NCBI GenBank assembly: GCA_022708005.1
Contig: JAKIZN010000094.1
Location: forward strand, 1 to 6,508
Reading direction: 5' to 3'
Origin: Bacteroidota bacterium
GTDB lineage: Bacteria; Bacteroidota; Ignavibacteria; Kapaibacteriales; UBA2268
Length of the DNA stretch: 6,508 bases
Shown here: positions 1 to 6,508 of the stretch, piece by piece
Position numbering within the stretch: the stretch's first letter is position 1
How the letters are laid out: each line of letters opens with the position of its first letter
Position numbers and translations under genes: made by a program
The notes under the pieces: model-generated
Told to the model about the DNA's origin: nothing
Seen by the model: only the letters and a program-made list of their open reading frames with translations
The model's database searches: none

Positions 1-619
1 CGTCAATATTCGGGCTGAAAAATCTGTTGAATAGAGTGATGCCCGCAATGCCAGTCTCGGACAGCCTTTTTATCATCAAAGCGACATTGGAGAAATAATA
101 GCTAATTTTTAGCGAAATAGGCAGTTTTGTCGATGCTTTAATTTTTTCGACCACGTCAAAATATACCTTTTCATTTTGCTCGCTTGTATGATTAATGTCC
201 GAAGGCATAACAAATAAATTCAGCTCGAGCGCATCGGCTCCAGCGTCTTCCACTCTTTTCGCAAAAACTGTCCAATCGTCTGCACTAACGCAATTTACGC
301 TTGCTATGATTGGCACTGTCAATCGTTTTTTTGCTTCAGTAATCAAGGAAATATAAGACGATACGGAATCTTGCATCTCACCTAAGTCGAAAAAATCGTA
401 AATTTCGGGATACATCGTTTGAGGGCGAGAAATTTCAGCTTGCGCCTTTTTCATTTCGGCGACGATTTCTTCTTCAAAAATTGACTTTAATACTATAGCA
501 CCAACGCCTTTGTTTTCAAGAGCTTGCAAGTCTTCAATTGAATGTGTAAGTCCAGAACTACCAGCTACAATTGGATTCTTAAGAGTTAAGCCTAAATACT
601 TTGTTGTTAAATTTGACAT
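1..619 (-). CDS. Dihydroorotate dehydrogenase-like FMN protein, 3' part cut by window edge
   Basis: The reading frame opens with ATG at 619 and stays open to the left edge, giving 206 residues; the C-terminal third or more is outside the window. The protein begins with the family signature YLGLTLKNPIVAGSSGLT (residues 8-25), followed by LKSIFEEEI (44-52), LELNLFVMPSD (131-141), LPISLKIS (166-173) and TLFNRFFSPNID (195-206). These fit the TIM-barrel, FMN-binding dihydroorotate dehydrogenase superfamily, specifically the group usually annotated 'dihydroorotate dehydrogenase-like protein'. In class 1 enzymes the catalytic base is a Cys in an LNLSCPN-type loop; here that loop reads LNLFVMPS, so the Cys appears replaced (about residue 137). 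It is therefore probably not a standard PyrD and its substrate is unknown. The start is supported by an AAGGGG ribosome binding site six bases upstream. It is transcribed divergently from the DUF4159 gene. Family assignment is firm; function is not. Confidence 0.88.
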   Translation of the reverse strand, partial: MSNLTTKYLGLTLKNPIVAGSSGLTHSIEDLQALENKGVGAIVLKSIFEEEIVAEMKKAQAEISRPQTMYPEIYDFFDLGEMQDSVSSYISLITEAKKRLTVPIIASVNCVSADDWTVFAKRVEDAGADALELNLFVMPSDINHTSEQNEKVYFDVVEKIKASTKLPISLKISYYFSNVALMIKRLSETGIAGITLFNRFFSPNID

Positions 620-625
620 TATTAA

Positions 626-631
626 CCCCTT
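626..631 (-). promoter_or_regulatory. Ribosome binding site of the dihydroorotate dehydrogenase-like gene
   Basis: On the minus strand AAGGGG lies six bases before the ATG at 619. It is the only clear Shine-Dalgarno match before a gene start in this window and decides the start of this partial gene. Confidence 0.7.
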
Positions 632-658
632 AAATTATTAGAATGAAATTCGATAGTT

Positions 659-688
659 ATTGTATTAATGACGCTTGTTGTTTCTAAA
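659..688 (-). promoter_or_regulatory. Putative promoter of the dihydroorotate dehydrogenase-like gene
   Basis: On the minus strand, TTTAGA (688-683) and TACAAT (664-659) are separated by 18 bases, matching sigma-70-type -35 (4 of 6) and -10 (5 of 6) boxes. Transcription would begin near 652, leaving a leader of about 33 bases that contains the AAGGGG site. One arm of the inverted repeat (666-676) falls in the spacer, where a bound repressor would block polymerase. If the organism uses a Bacteroidota-type sigma factor, the true boxes could differ. Confidence 0.4.
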
Positions 689-787
689 AAGTGTTTTTTT
701 ATTAAAATATTAATTTTGTATAAGCCCTATTTGCGATGAAATACTATTTTAAAATAATGTAACAAAATTGTAACTAAAGCGTCATTA
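666..787. repeat. Exact 11-base inverted repeat in the divergent intergenic region
   Basis: TAATGACGCTT at 666-676 is the exact reverse complement of AAGCGTCATTA at 777-787, with 100 bases between the arms. Read in the direction of each gene, the same word AAGCGTCATTA lies 46 bases before the dihydroorotate dehydrogenase-like ATG and 30 bases before the DUF4159 ATG. The distance between arms is too long for a simple hairpin, so a shared protein-binding site is the more natural reading. That role is inferred. Confidence 0.5.
731..758 (+). promoter_or_regulatory. Possible promoter of the DUF4159-DUF4175 operon
   Basis: TTGCGA (731-736) and AATAAT (753-758) are 16 bases apart and resemble -35 (4 of 6) and -10 (5 of 6) boxes. 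Transcription would begin near 765, giving a leader of about 53 bases with the AAGCGTCATTA arm at 777-787 just downstream of the start point. A perfect 12-base AT palindrome (TATTTTAAAATA, 745-756) overlaps the -10 box. The surrounding DNA is so AT-rich that chance matches are likely, so this is tentative. Confidence 0.25.
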
Positions 788-817
788 TTTAAGTCATAGT
801 TTATAGATTGATAGTAA

Positions 818-1489
818 ATGAAAAGAATCTTGGTTTTATGTTTAGCATTTTCGCTATTTTTAATTGAAAATTTGCACGCTCAAGTGGCGGATAAAAGCGC
901 TATAAAGTTAGCAAGAGTTAAGTATTCCGGCGGAGGAGATTGGTATAACGACCCATCTGCCGAAGTGAATTTACTTAAATACGTTAAGCAGCATACTAAT
1001 ATCAATGTAGACCCAATATACACTTATGTAGATTTAGCGAACGATAATTTATATATTTACCCGCTGATTTTTATAACAGGTCACGGCAATATAAATTTTT
1101 CGGAACGAGAAGCTACAAACTTACGAGCTTATTTAGAAAATGGCGGTTTCTTATACGTTGACGACGATTACGGATTAGACGAATACGTGCGAGCAGAGCT
1201 GAAAAAAGTATTTCCAAATGATGAATTTGTGGAGCTTCCGTTTAATCATAAAATTTATTCTGCTCATTTTAATTTTCCTAATGGGCTTCCTAAAATTCAC
1301 GAGCATGATAATAAGCCGCCTCAGGGCTTTGGGTTATTTCACAATGGCAGAATGTGCGTGTTTTATACGTATGAAACAAATCCGAGCGATGGCTGGGCAG
1401 ATCCAGAAGTGCATAACGACCCGCCACAAAAGCGAGAAACCGCGTTGCAAATTGGAACAAATATCATAGTTTACGCTTTAACAAATTAA
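818..1489 (+). CDS. DUF4159 domain protein, secreted
   Basis: This 223-residue protein starts with a signal peptide: MKR, a hydrophobic core (residues 4-16), then LHA before Q22, a good signal peptidase I site, so the mature protein should be periplasmic. The rest matches the DUF4159 family, thought to have a glutamine-amidotransferase-like alpha/beta fold: ARVKYSGGGDWYNDPSAE (32-49), FITGHGNINFSEREATNLR (85-103), YLENGGFLYVDDDYG (105-119) and a C-terminal block, DGWADPEVHNDP (191-202) then ALQIGTNIIVYAL (209-221). The only cysteines are C8, in the signal peptide, and C180, which is not in a nucleophile-elbow context; no amidotransferase triad is evident, so a binding role seems as likely as catalysis. 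No Shine-Dalgarno sequence precedes the ATG, but the signal peptide supports this start. It is the first gene of an operon, 12 bases before the DUF4175-type gene and in the same frame. Molecular function is unknown. Confidence 0.88.
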   Translation: MKRILVLCLAFSLFLIENLHAQVADKSAIKLARVKYSGGGDWYNDPSAEVNLLKYVKQHTNINVDPIYTYVDLANDNLYIYPLIFITGHGNINFSEREATNLRAYLENGGFLYVDDDYGLDEYVRAELKKVFPNDEFVELPFNHKIYSAHFNFPNGLPKIHEHDNKPPQGFGLFHNGRMCVFYTYETNPSDGWADPEVHNDPPQKRETALQIGTNIIVYALTN

Positions 1490-1501
1490 TCAAAATTAGG
1501 T

Positions 1502-4500
1502 ATGAAAAACAAAGTATATTCTGAAATAATACATAAACTTCGATTAGCCAGAAGAAAAGAAAGCCAAATAATTTTGTTTACGGGATTGTTCAATGCTTTA
1601 TCCGTTATTTCGCTTATAGTTTTTGCTGCGATAGCTATCGAGGCAATTGCTAATGGTGATGTTGTGTTTCGTGGTACTATAGCGGGATTTATTTTATTTT
1701 CTTCAATTATGCTTTTGGCATATTTTTTAGCTCCCGGGGTATCACGATTTTTATTGCCAAAGCGAAAGCCAAATTTAAACGTGATAGCGCTCAGAGTCGG
1801 AGAAAAATATCCAGACGTCAAAGATAGGCTTTGCAATGCCGTGCAAATATATAAGACAATTGATAGCCCTTCGGGAATGTCGGCTGAGCTTATAGAAGCG
1901 GCATTCAAGCAAATTACTGATTACTCAAAAGATAAAGATTTTAATGTCATACTTGAAACAAAGAAGTTTAAGCAATCAATTTTATTTTTTCTAATTTCAA
2001 TTTCGATATTCCTTATTAGTTTGCTAACTCTGCCCAATACATTTGGTGCGTCGCTTGATAGGATAGTTCATTGGGATAAATCCTATCTGCCGCCGGCTCC
2101 GTTTACTATTTCGCTTGAAAAGGAGCAGCAAACCGTGATTCGTGGCAAGCCAGCCAACATCAGAGTTGTCGCAAAAGGCACGCCTCCAGATATGATTAAA
2201 TTATTTATCAAAGAAGAGACGCAAAAAAACTACGATGAATACGTTTTGCGGCTCGATAGCGGCAATATATATAACTATGAAATTGCGGCAACCAAGACAA
2301 ATGTTATATTTTATGCTGCAGCGGAATGGCTTAGCTCGAATTTGATTACAAATATTGGCAAAATTAAAGTTACAGATTTGCCGTTAATCCGCTCTATCAG
2401 CGGGAAAATATCCTACCCGAAATATACTGGAATTACTGCGAAGGAATTTGACGAGCAATCTGCCGATATATCTGCTTTGGCTGGCTCTAATGTGGAGCTA
2501 TCGATACTTTCAAATAAAGAACTGAAATCGGCTCGAATTATAATCGAGAAAAATGTTTCGAGTATGGGCAATTTGAGCCTTGATTCTGTTCGGGTGGATA
2601 CCGTATATGTGCAAATGAACGTGAAGAATAAGAGTGCTTACGGCTCTTTTCGATGCAATTTTAATGGTTCATATTCGATTGAACTAATAGATTTGGATAT
2701 GCAAAAAAATATCGAACCGATAAAATATTCTGTTGTTAGCGGTCTGGACGCATATCCATCGGTGTCGCTTGTTTCGCCATCTATGAACGTCGAGCTTAGC
2801 AAAGATGCCATTTTGCCTATGCGAATAGCTATCAGCGACGATTACGGCTTCTCTGCATTGAAATTGCATTACAAGCTAATTGAGTCGAAGTATTCCTCGC
2901 CATATACGTCGTTCAGAACTATTAATATTCCTACGCTGAGCAGCAACAGCACATCTCAAGACGTGCCTTTTGTGTGGGATTTGAATAAAACGGCAATAAC
3001 GCCAGAAGATAAATACGAGTTTTATGTGGAAGTCTTTGATAATGATATTGTTTCAGGTCCAAAATCGGCTCGAACGCAAACTATCACTTTGAGACTTCCC
3101 TCTACTGACGAAGTTATTAGGCAAACTGACGCTGTACACGAAAAAGCAGAGCGTGAGCTTCAAAAAATATTGAAAGAGTCCGAAACTTTGAAAAAAGATA
3201 TGGAATCGCTCAACCGCGAGCTTATGAAGAAAAATAATCAGAAAGAATTGAGCTGGAAAGAGAAAAAAGCCGCGGAAGACATAATGAAAAAGCAAGCTGA
3301 GCTAAAAGAAAAGCTGAGCGAAGTATCAAAACAGTTAAGCGACGCCACTGAAAAATTGCAGCAAAATAATTTGCTCTCGCAAGAAACTTTGCAGAAGTAT
3401 ATGGAATTGCAAAAGTTAATGAGCGAAGTAAAGTCTCCCGAACTGGAACGAATGCAAAGGAGATTAGAGCAAGCTATGCAAAATATGGACCAAGATCAAC
3501 TCAAAAAAGCTATGCAGGAAGTCAAATTCGACGAAGAGCGGTTCAAAAAAAGCATAGAGCGCACTATGAAAATACTAAAGCGAATACAAGCAGAGCAAAA
3601 AGCCGATGCGCTTGCCAAGCGCGCCGAAGAGTTAGAGCAGAGACAAAATGAATTGGACAAGCAGACACAGAACGCTAATCCTAACAACAAATCTAATCGC
3701 GATGAACTTGCGAATAAGCAAGAACAGATAAAAAATGAACTCAATGCTATAAATAAAGATTTGAAAGAATTGGAAAATTTGATGAAAGAAATAGGCGAAA
3801 ATGAAATGCCCATGAACGCTCTTAAAGATGCCCAAGATGCTTTGGATTATAATGAAACAAGCCAAGATATGCAGGAATCAAGCCAGAGTATGCAGTCTGG
3901 CGATTTCAAAAAGTCATCGTCAAAACAAAAGAAAGCATCGAAAAAGCTAAGCCAATTTTCTCAAAAAATGAAAGATTTGAAAAAAGAAATGGACGACAAA
4001 GTTAATCGCGAAGCTATAAGGAAAATGCAAAAAGCCTTGCAAGATATGCTATCTACTTCAAAGCAACAGGAAGATTTGCGGGGCAAAACTCAGAAATCGG
4101 ACTATAACTCCACCCAAGTGCCAGAATACGCTAAGCAGCAATCTGACAACTTTGAAAGCTTATCTAACATAGCAAATTCGCTATCCGAGCTATCCGAAAA
4201 ATCCTTTGCGGTTACTCCTCAGATGGGTGCGGAAATTACTAACGCTTTGCAGAAAATGCAAGCATCAGTAGAATTTCTCGCAAATAGGCAAATGTCGCAA
4301 TCGGCTCAAGCTCAACTCGAAGCTATGAAGTCAATGAACTCATCTATAAGCCAAATGCAATCGATGATAAGCCAAATGCAGAATCAGCAAAGCTCTTGCG
4401 ACCAAGGCGGTGGCAGCGGTCAAGGGCAGGGACAAGGCTCGGCGAGTGCGATGGGATTTCAGCAAAGATTGCAGCAATTAGCCGCCGAACAGCAGGCAAT

Positions 4501-5020
4501 TAACCAATCAATGCAGCAGCAAATGGCTGGCGGCAGCGAAGGTGGCTCGATGTCGCAAGAGCAGCGGGCTAATATGGGCAAGTTAGCGGATAAGCAAGGA
4601 CGAGCTCAGAAATCTTTAGAAGAACTAGCAAAGGAACAAAAGGAATTGAGTGGAGGCGAAAAAATGGCACTCGGCGATTTGAACAAAATAGCACAAGAAA
4701 TGCAAGAAGTGGCGCAAGACATTCGCTCGGGCAATATTACGCCAGAAACTAAACGCAAGCAGGAGCGGATATTATCACGATTGCTTGACGCACAGAAGTC
4801 TCTGCACGACAGAGATTTTGAGTCAAAGCGGCAGGCTCAATCAGGCAAAGATGTTTCAAGGCAAAGCCCCAATGCGCTCGATTTTGATTCGTTTATCAAT
4901 AAAAATCAAGCTTTGCAAGATTTGCTTAACAATACAAAGCGAAGCTACACCAAAGATTATGAAAATCTTATTCGCAAATACTTCGAAGCGCTCCGAGAAA
5001 GCAACAAATCTATGCAATAG
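1502..5020 (+). CDS. DUF4175-type large membrane-anchored coiled-coil protein
   Basis: This is a 1172-residue protein with membrane segments at about 22-49, 58-79 and 158-179. The basic N-terminus (RLARRK) and basic stretch after the second segment (LLPKRK, 84-89) suggest N-in topology, placing roughly residues 180-1172 in the periplasm. Residues 95-117 (ALRVGEKYPDVKDRL followed by CNAVQIYK) match the conserved cytosolic loop of DUF4175-type proteins. Residues 200-535 look beta-rich, with SYPKYTG (304-310), ISDDYGF (444-450) and YVEVFDNDIVSGPKSA (508-523). Residues 540-860 are charged coiled coil including ERTMKILKRIQAEQKAD (686-702). A Gln/Met/Ser-rich stretch (about 905-1020) contains a Gly/Gln linker (968-979), and the end has the conserved-looking KRKQERILSRLLDAQKSLHDRD (1084-1105, quoted in part). 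The ATG is the first start after an in-frame stop; the preceding TTAGG is too close to be a good ribosome site. No enzyme motif is visible; a scaffolding or envelope role is only a guess. Confidence 0.85.
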   Translation: MKNKVYSEIIHKLRLARRKESQIILFTGLFNALSVISLIVFAAIAIEAIANGDVVFRGTIAGFILFSSIMLLAYFLAPGVSRFLLPKRKPNLNVIALRVGEKYPDVKDRLCNAVQIYKTIDSPSGMSAELIEAAFKQITDYSKDKDFNVILETKKFKQSILFFLISISIFLISLLTLPNTFGASLDRIVHWDKSYLPPAPFTISLEKEQQTVIRGKPANIRVVAKGTPPDMIKLFIKEETQKNYDEYVLRLDSGNIYNYEIAATKTNVIFYAAAEWLSSNLITNIGKIKVTDLPLIRSISGKISYPKYTGITAKEFDEQSADISALAGSNVELSILSNKELKSARIIIEKNVSSMGNLSLDSVRVDTVYVQMNVKNKSAYGSFRCNFNGSYSIELIDLDMQKNIEPIKYSVVSGLDAYPSVSLVSPSMNVELSKDAILPMRIAISDDYGFSALKLHYKLIESKYSSPYTSFRTINIPTLSSNSTSQDVPFVWDLNKTAITPEDKYEFYVEVFDNDIVSGPKSARTQTITLRLPSTDEVIRQTDAVHEKAERELQKILKESETLKKDMESLNRELMKKNNQKELSWKEKKAAEDIMKKQAELKEKLSEVSKQLSDATEKLQQNNLLSQETLQKYMELQKLMSEVKSPELERMQRRLEQAMQNMDQDQLKKAMQEVKFDEERFKKSIERTMKILKRIQAEQKADALAKRAEELEQRQNELDKQTQNANPNNKSNRDELANKQEQIKNELNAINKDLKELENLMKEIGENEMPMNALKDAQDALDYNETSQDMQESSQSMQSGDFKKSSSKQKKASKKLSQFSQKMKDLKKEMDDKVNREAIRKMQKALQDMLSTSKQQEDLRGKTQKSDYNSTQVPEYAKQQSDNFESLSNIANSLSELSEKSFAVTPQMGAEITNALQKMQASVEFLANRQMSQSAQAQLEAMKSMNSSISQMQSMISQMQNQQSSCDQGGGSGQGQGQGSASAMGFQQRLQQLAAEQQAINQSMQQQMAGGSEGGSMSQEQRANMGKLADKQGRAQKSLEELAKEQKELSGGEKMALGDLNKIAQEMQEVAQDIRSGNITPETKRKQERILSRLLDAQKSLHDRDFESKRQAQSGKDVSRQSPNALDFDSFINKNQALQDLLNNTKRSYTKDYENLIRKYFEALRESNKSMQ
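4346..4380 (+). repeat. 14-base direct repeat inside the DUF4175-type gene
   Basis: ATAAGCCAAATGCA occurs at 4346-4359 and again at 4367-4380, a 21-base period that preserves frame. It encodes two consecutive ISQMQ units (residues 949-953 and 956-960) in the Gln/Met-rich stretch just before the Gly/Gln linker. This is consistent with local duplication or slippage in low-complexity coding sequence. Confidence 0.6.
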
Positions 5021-5044
5021 CGGGCGAGCAGTATTATTAATGAT

Positions 5045-5078
5045 AAGGAAGGCAAAACATAAATTCGCCTTCCTTTTT
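5045..5078 (+). terminator. Rho-independent terminator of the DUF4159-DUF4175 operon
   Basis: AAGGAAGGC (5045-5053) pairs perfectly over nine bases with GCCTTCCTT (5067-5075), with a 13-base loop and a run of five T (5074-5078). It begins 25 bases after the DUF4175-type stop codon. The other strand lacks a T run after the stem, so it should act only on plus-strand transcripts. Confidence 0.8.
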
Positions 5079-5097
5079 ATTTGGGTTTAAGTTTTGC

Positions 5098-5136
5098 AAA
5101 ACAAGCTGCCCGATTGCTGAGGCAGCTTGCTTTTTT
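5098..5136. terminator. Bidirectional hairpin terminator between convergent genes
   Basis: CAAGCTGCC (5102-5110) pairs perfectly over nine bases with GGCAGCTTG (5121-5129) around a 10-base loop. On the plus strand it is followed by six T (5131-5136), giving a second stop for operon transcripts. On the minus strand it lies about 20 bases past the aldehyde dehydrogenase stop codon and is followed by four T (5101-5098), so it probably also ends that transcript. Confidence 0.75.
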
Positions 5137-5150
5137 AGTAGTTGTGGCTA

Positions 5151-6508
5151 TTAATAATTATCGATTTGAGCTCTTTGCAATTTATCTGAATAATCCACAT
5201 ACACAGTTTTCCACTCTGTGAATATATCAAACACTGTCCAGCCACCCTCACGATGCCCATTGCCAGTGCCCTTAACTCCACCGAATGGCATGTGTGCTTC
5301 GGCGCCAATAGTAGGAGCATTGATATAGGTAATTCCGGCTTCTATATCGCGAATTGCTTGGAAAGCGGAATTTACGTTGCGAGTGTAAATCGACGAAGAT
5401 AAGCCATATTCTACTGAATTTTGCATTTCGATTGCTTCTTCAAGCGATTCTGCTTTTGCTACTGCAAGCACAGGACCGAAAATTTCTTCTTGGAATATCG
5501 TGTGATTAGGCTTAACGTCAGCTATAATAGTAGGCTGGAAGAACGAACCTTTAGCTAAATCGCCTTCGGTTGCCCGCTCGCCACCGCAGATTAATCGCCC
5601 GCCGTCTTCTAAAGCTCTTTTGACATAATTTGCGCAGTTTTGTAAGGATTTTTCGTGAATAACAGGACCCACATCTGTCCCTTTGATTAGCCCATCGCCC
5701 AACTTCAATTTTACTGTTCTTTCTTTTAGCATATCAATTACTTTTTCATACACATCTTTATGGACAATCAAGCGAGAAGTAGCGGTGCATCGCTGCCCAG
5801 TTGTGCCGAAAGCTCCCCATAGCACGCCTTCGATGGCAAGATCCAAATTAGCATCGTCCATCACTATTTGGGCATTTTTGCCACCCATTTCAAGCGATAC
5901 TTTTTTGTTCATTCTTCCGCCGACTTCACCAATTTTGCAGCCTACGTCAGTTGAGCCTGTAAATCCAACTACTTTCACATCAGGATGTTCGACTATCAAA
6001 TTGCCCATGCTGCCAACTCCAGTGAGTAAGTTAAATACACCTTTTGGAAATCCAGCTTCTTCCATAATTTCGGCAAAAATAATGCCTGAATGTGGGGATT
6101 CTTTTGAAGGCTTGAACACTACAGTATTGCCAGCAGCAATAGCAGGCAGTATTTTCCACGAAGGAACAGCAATTGGGAAATTCCAAGCTGTGATAATCCC
6201 GCACACGCCAATAGGAGTGCGGAAAGTCATATTCATTTTATTATCCATTTCGCTTGGAGCTGTGTAGCCAAACAAGCGGCGTGTCTCGCTAGCTGAATAA
6301 TAAGCAGTATCAATAGCTTCTTGTACGTCGCCTTCGGTTTCAAATGTTGGCTTGCCCATTTCGCGAGTCATAATTCTTGCCAGCTCTTCTTTGCGTCTGG
6401 TGAATATATCGCCTGCTTTACGCAATAAATCGCCACGCTTCGGCGCAGGCACAAGCCTCCATTTCTTAAAGGCTTCTTTTGCAGCCGCAACTGCCCTATC
6501 TACATCTT
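5151..6508 (-). CDS. NAD(P)-dependent aldehyde dehydrogenase, 5' end cut by window edge
   Basis: The frame is open from the right edge to TAA at 5153-5151, giving 451 residues; about 40-60 N-terminal residues of a typical 490-510 residue enzyme are missing. Family enzymes oxidise an aldehyde to an acid through a cysteine thioester. In visible numbering the key residues are: oxyanion-hole Asn109 (ITAWNFPIAV), cofactor-binding Lys132 (VVFKPSKESP), nucleotide loop GFTGSTDVG (181-189), general base Glu206 (SLEMGGKN), nucleophile Cys240 (TTGQRCTATSR) and Glu341 (EEIFGPVLAV). The Glu206-Cys240 spacing of 34 equals that of well-studied enzymes, so it should be active. The C-terminal PFGGVKGTGNGHREGG and EWKTVYVDYSDKLQRAQID resemble the uncharacterised or semialdehyde-oxidising branch of the superfamily (near 2-oxoglutarate semialdehyde and ALDH7-like groups), but the substrate cannot be told. 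A GTG at 6452 lies inside the conserved N-terminal domain (Val19 of KKWRLVPAPKR) and is not the start. The protein is probably cytosolic. Confidence 0.95.
   Translation of the reverse strand, partial: DVDRAVAAAKEAFKKWRLVPAPKRGDLLRKAGDIFTRRKEELARIMTREMGKPTFETEGDVQEAIDTAYYSASETRRLFGYTAPSEMDNKMNMTFRTPIGVCGIITAWNFPIAVPSWKILPAIAAGNTVVFKPSKESPHSGIIFAEIMEEAGFPKGVFNLLTGVGSMGNLIVEHPDVKVVGFTGSTDVGCKIGEVGGRMNKKVSLEMGGKNAQIVMDDANLDLAIEGVLWGAFGTTGQRCTATSRLIVHKDVYEKVIDMLKERTVKLKLGDGLIKGTDVGPVIHEKSLQNCANYVKRALEDGGRLICGGERATEGDLAKGSFFQPTIIADVKPNHTIFQEEIFGPVLAVAKAESLEEAIEMQNSVEYGLSSSIYTRNVNSAFQAIRDIEAGITYINAPTIGAEAHMPFGGVKGTGNGHREGGWTVFDIFTEWKTVYVDYSDKLQRAQIDNY

Noticed and set aside
691..718. T7 run and AT-rich tract as a terminator
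   Set aside because: No GC-rich stem precedes the T run on either strand; it is more likely promoter-upstream AT-rich DNA.
1218..1469. Second-frame 83-codon plus-strand frame within the DUF4159 gene
   Set aside because: It overlaps conserved DUF4159 sequence including the DGWADPEVHNDP block and has no independent support.
1486..1908. Open 140-codon minus-strand frame opposite the start of the DUF4175-type gene
   Set aside because: Its apparent hydrophobicity is the complement of the first two membrane segments and the following loop of the real gene; no ribosome site or recognisable family.
3496..3865. Two overlapping minus-strand open frames within the coiled-coil region
   Set aside because: Lys/Glu/Gln-rich coding sequence read backwards gives Phe/Leu/Ser-rich open frames that mimic membrane proteins; these are composition artefacts.
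3100..4560. Repeated AAGC/GCAA/ATGCAA words suggesting a DNA repeat array
   Set aside because: They come from recurrent Lys, Gln, Met and Ser codons in the coiled coil, without regular spacing or spacers; not a CRISPR or satellite array.
5683..6267. Open 194-codon plus-strand frame opposite the aldehyde dehydrogenase
   Set aside because: It lies entirely antisense to strongly conserved aldehyde dehydrogenase motifs, has no ribosome site and resembles no known protein; it is a shadow of the real gene.
6450..6452. GTG at 6452 as the start of the aldehyde dehydrogenase
   Set aside because: The frame continues upstream to the window edge with typical family sequence (DVDRAVAAAKEAFKKWRL), so the gene is cut by the window rather than starting here.

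Overview
The window holds four protein-coding genes and no RNA gene, mobile element or CRISPR array. It is AT-rich, with long A/T runs between genes. The pairing of a DUF4159 protein with a very long DUF4175-type protein, plus one of two plus-strand genes lacking any Shine-Dalgarno sequence and the other having only a weak one, suggests a Gram-negative member of the Bacteroidota/Chlorobiota (FCB) side of the tree, possibly a Chlorobi, Ignavibacteria or Kapabacteria lineage. This placement is inferred from protein families; there is no marker gene in the window.

Layout: (1) 1-619, minus strand, the N-terminal 206 residues of a dihydroorotate-dehydrogenase-like FMN protein that runs off the left edge. 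(2) 620-817, a 198-base divergent intergenic region with a plausible minus-strand promoter, a weaker plus-strand one, and an exact 11-base inverted repeat placing the word AAGCGTCATTA in the same orientation upstream of each divergent gene. (3) 818-1489 and 1502-5020, plus strand, a two-gene operon: a secreted DUF4159 protein, then a 1172-residue membrane-anchored DUF4175-type protein with a large beta-rich and coiled-coil region predicted to lie in the periplasm. (4) 5021-5150, a convergent intergenic region with two strong hairpin terminators, the second usable from both sides. (5) 5151-6508, minus strand, the C-terminal 451 residues of an NAD(P)-dependent aldehyde dehydrogenase whose N-terminus lies beyond the right edge.

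The central operon is the least understood part. Both products appear to be exported or to face the periplasm, so they may act together there, but no function is established. In many genomes these families sit with MoxR ATPase, DUF58 and von Willebrand (VWA) genes; here the pair is bounded by a divergent gene on one side and terminators on the other, so it looks like an independent unit. The flanking enzymes are ordinary metabolic genes with no visible link to it.
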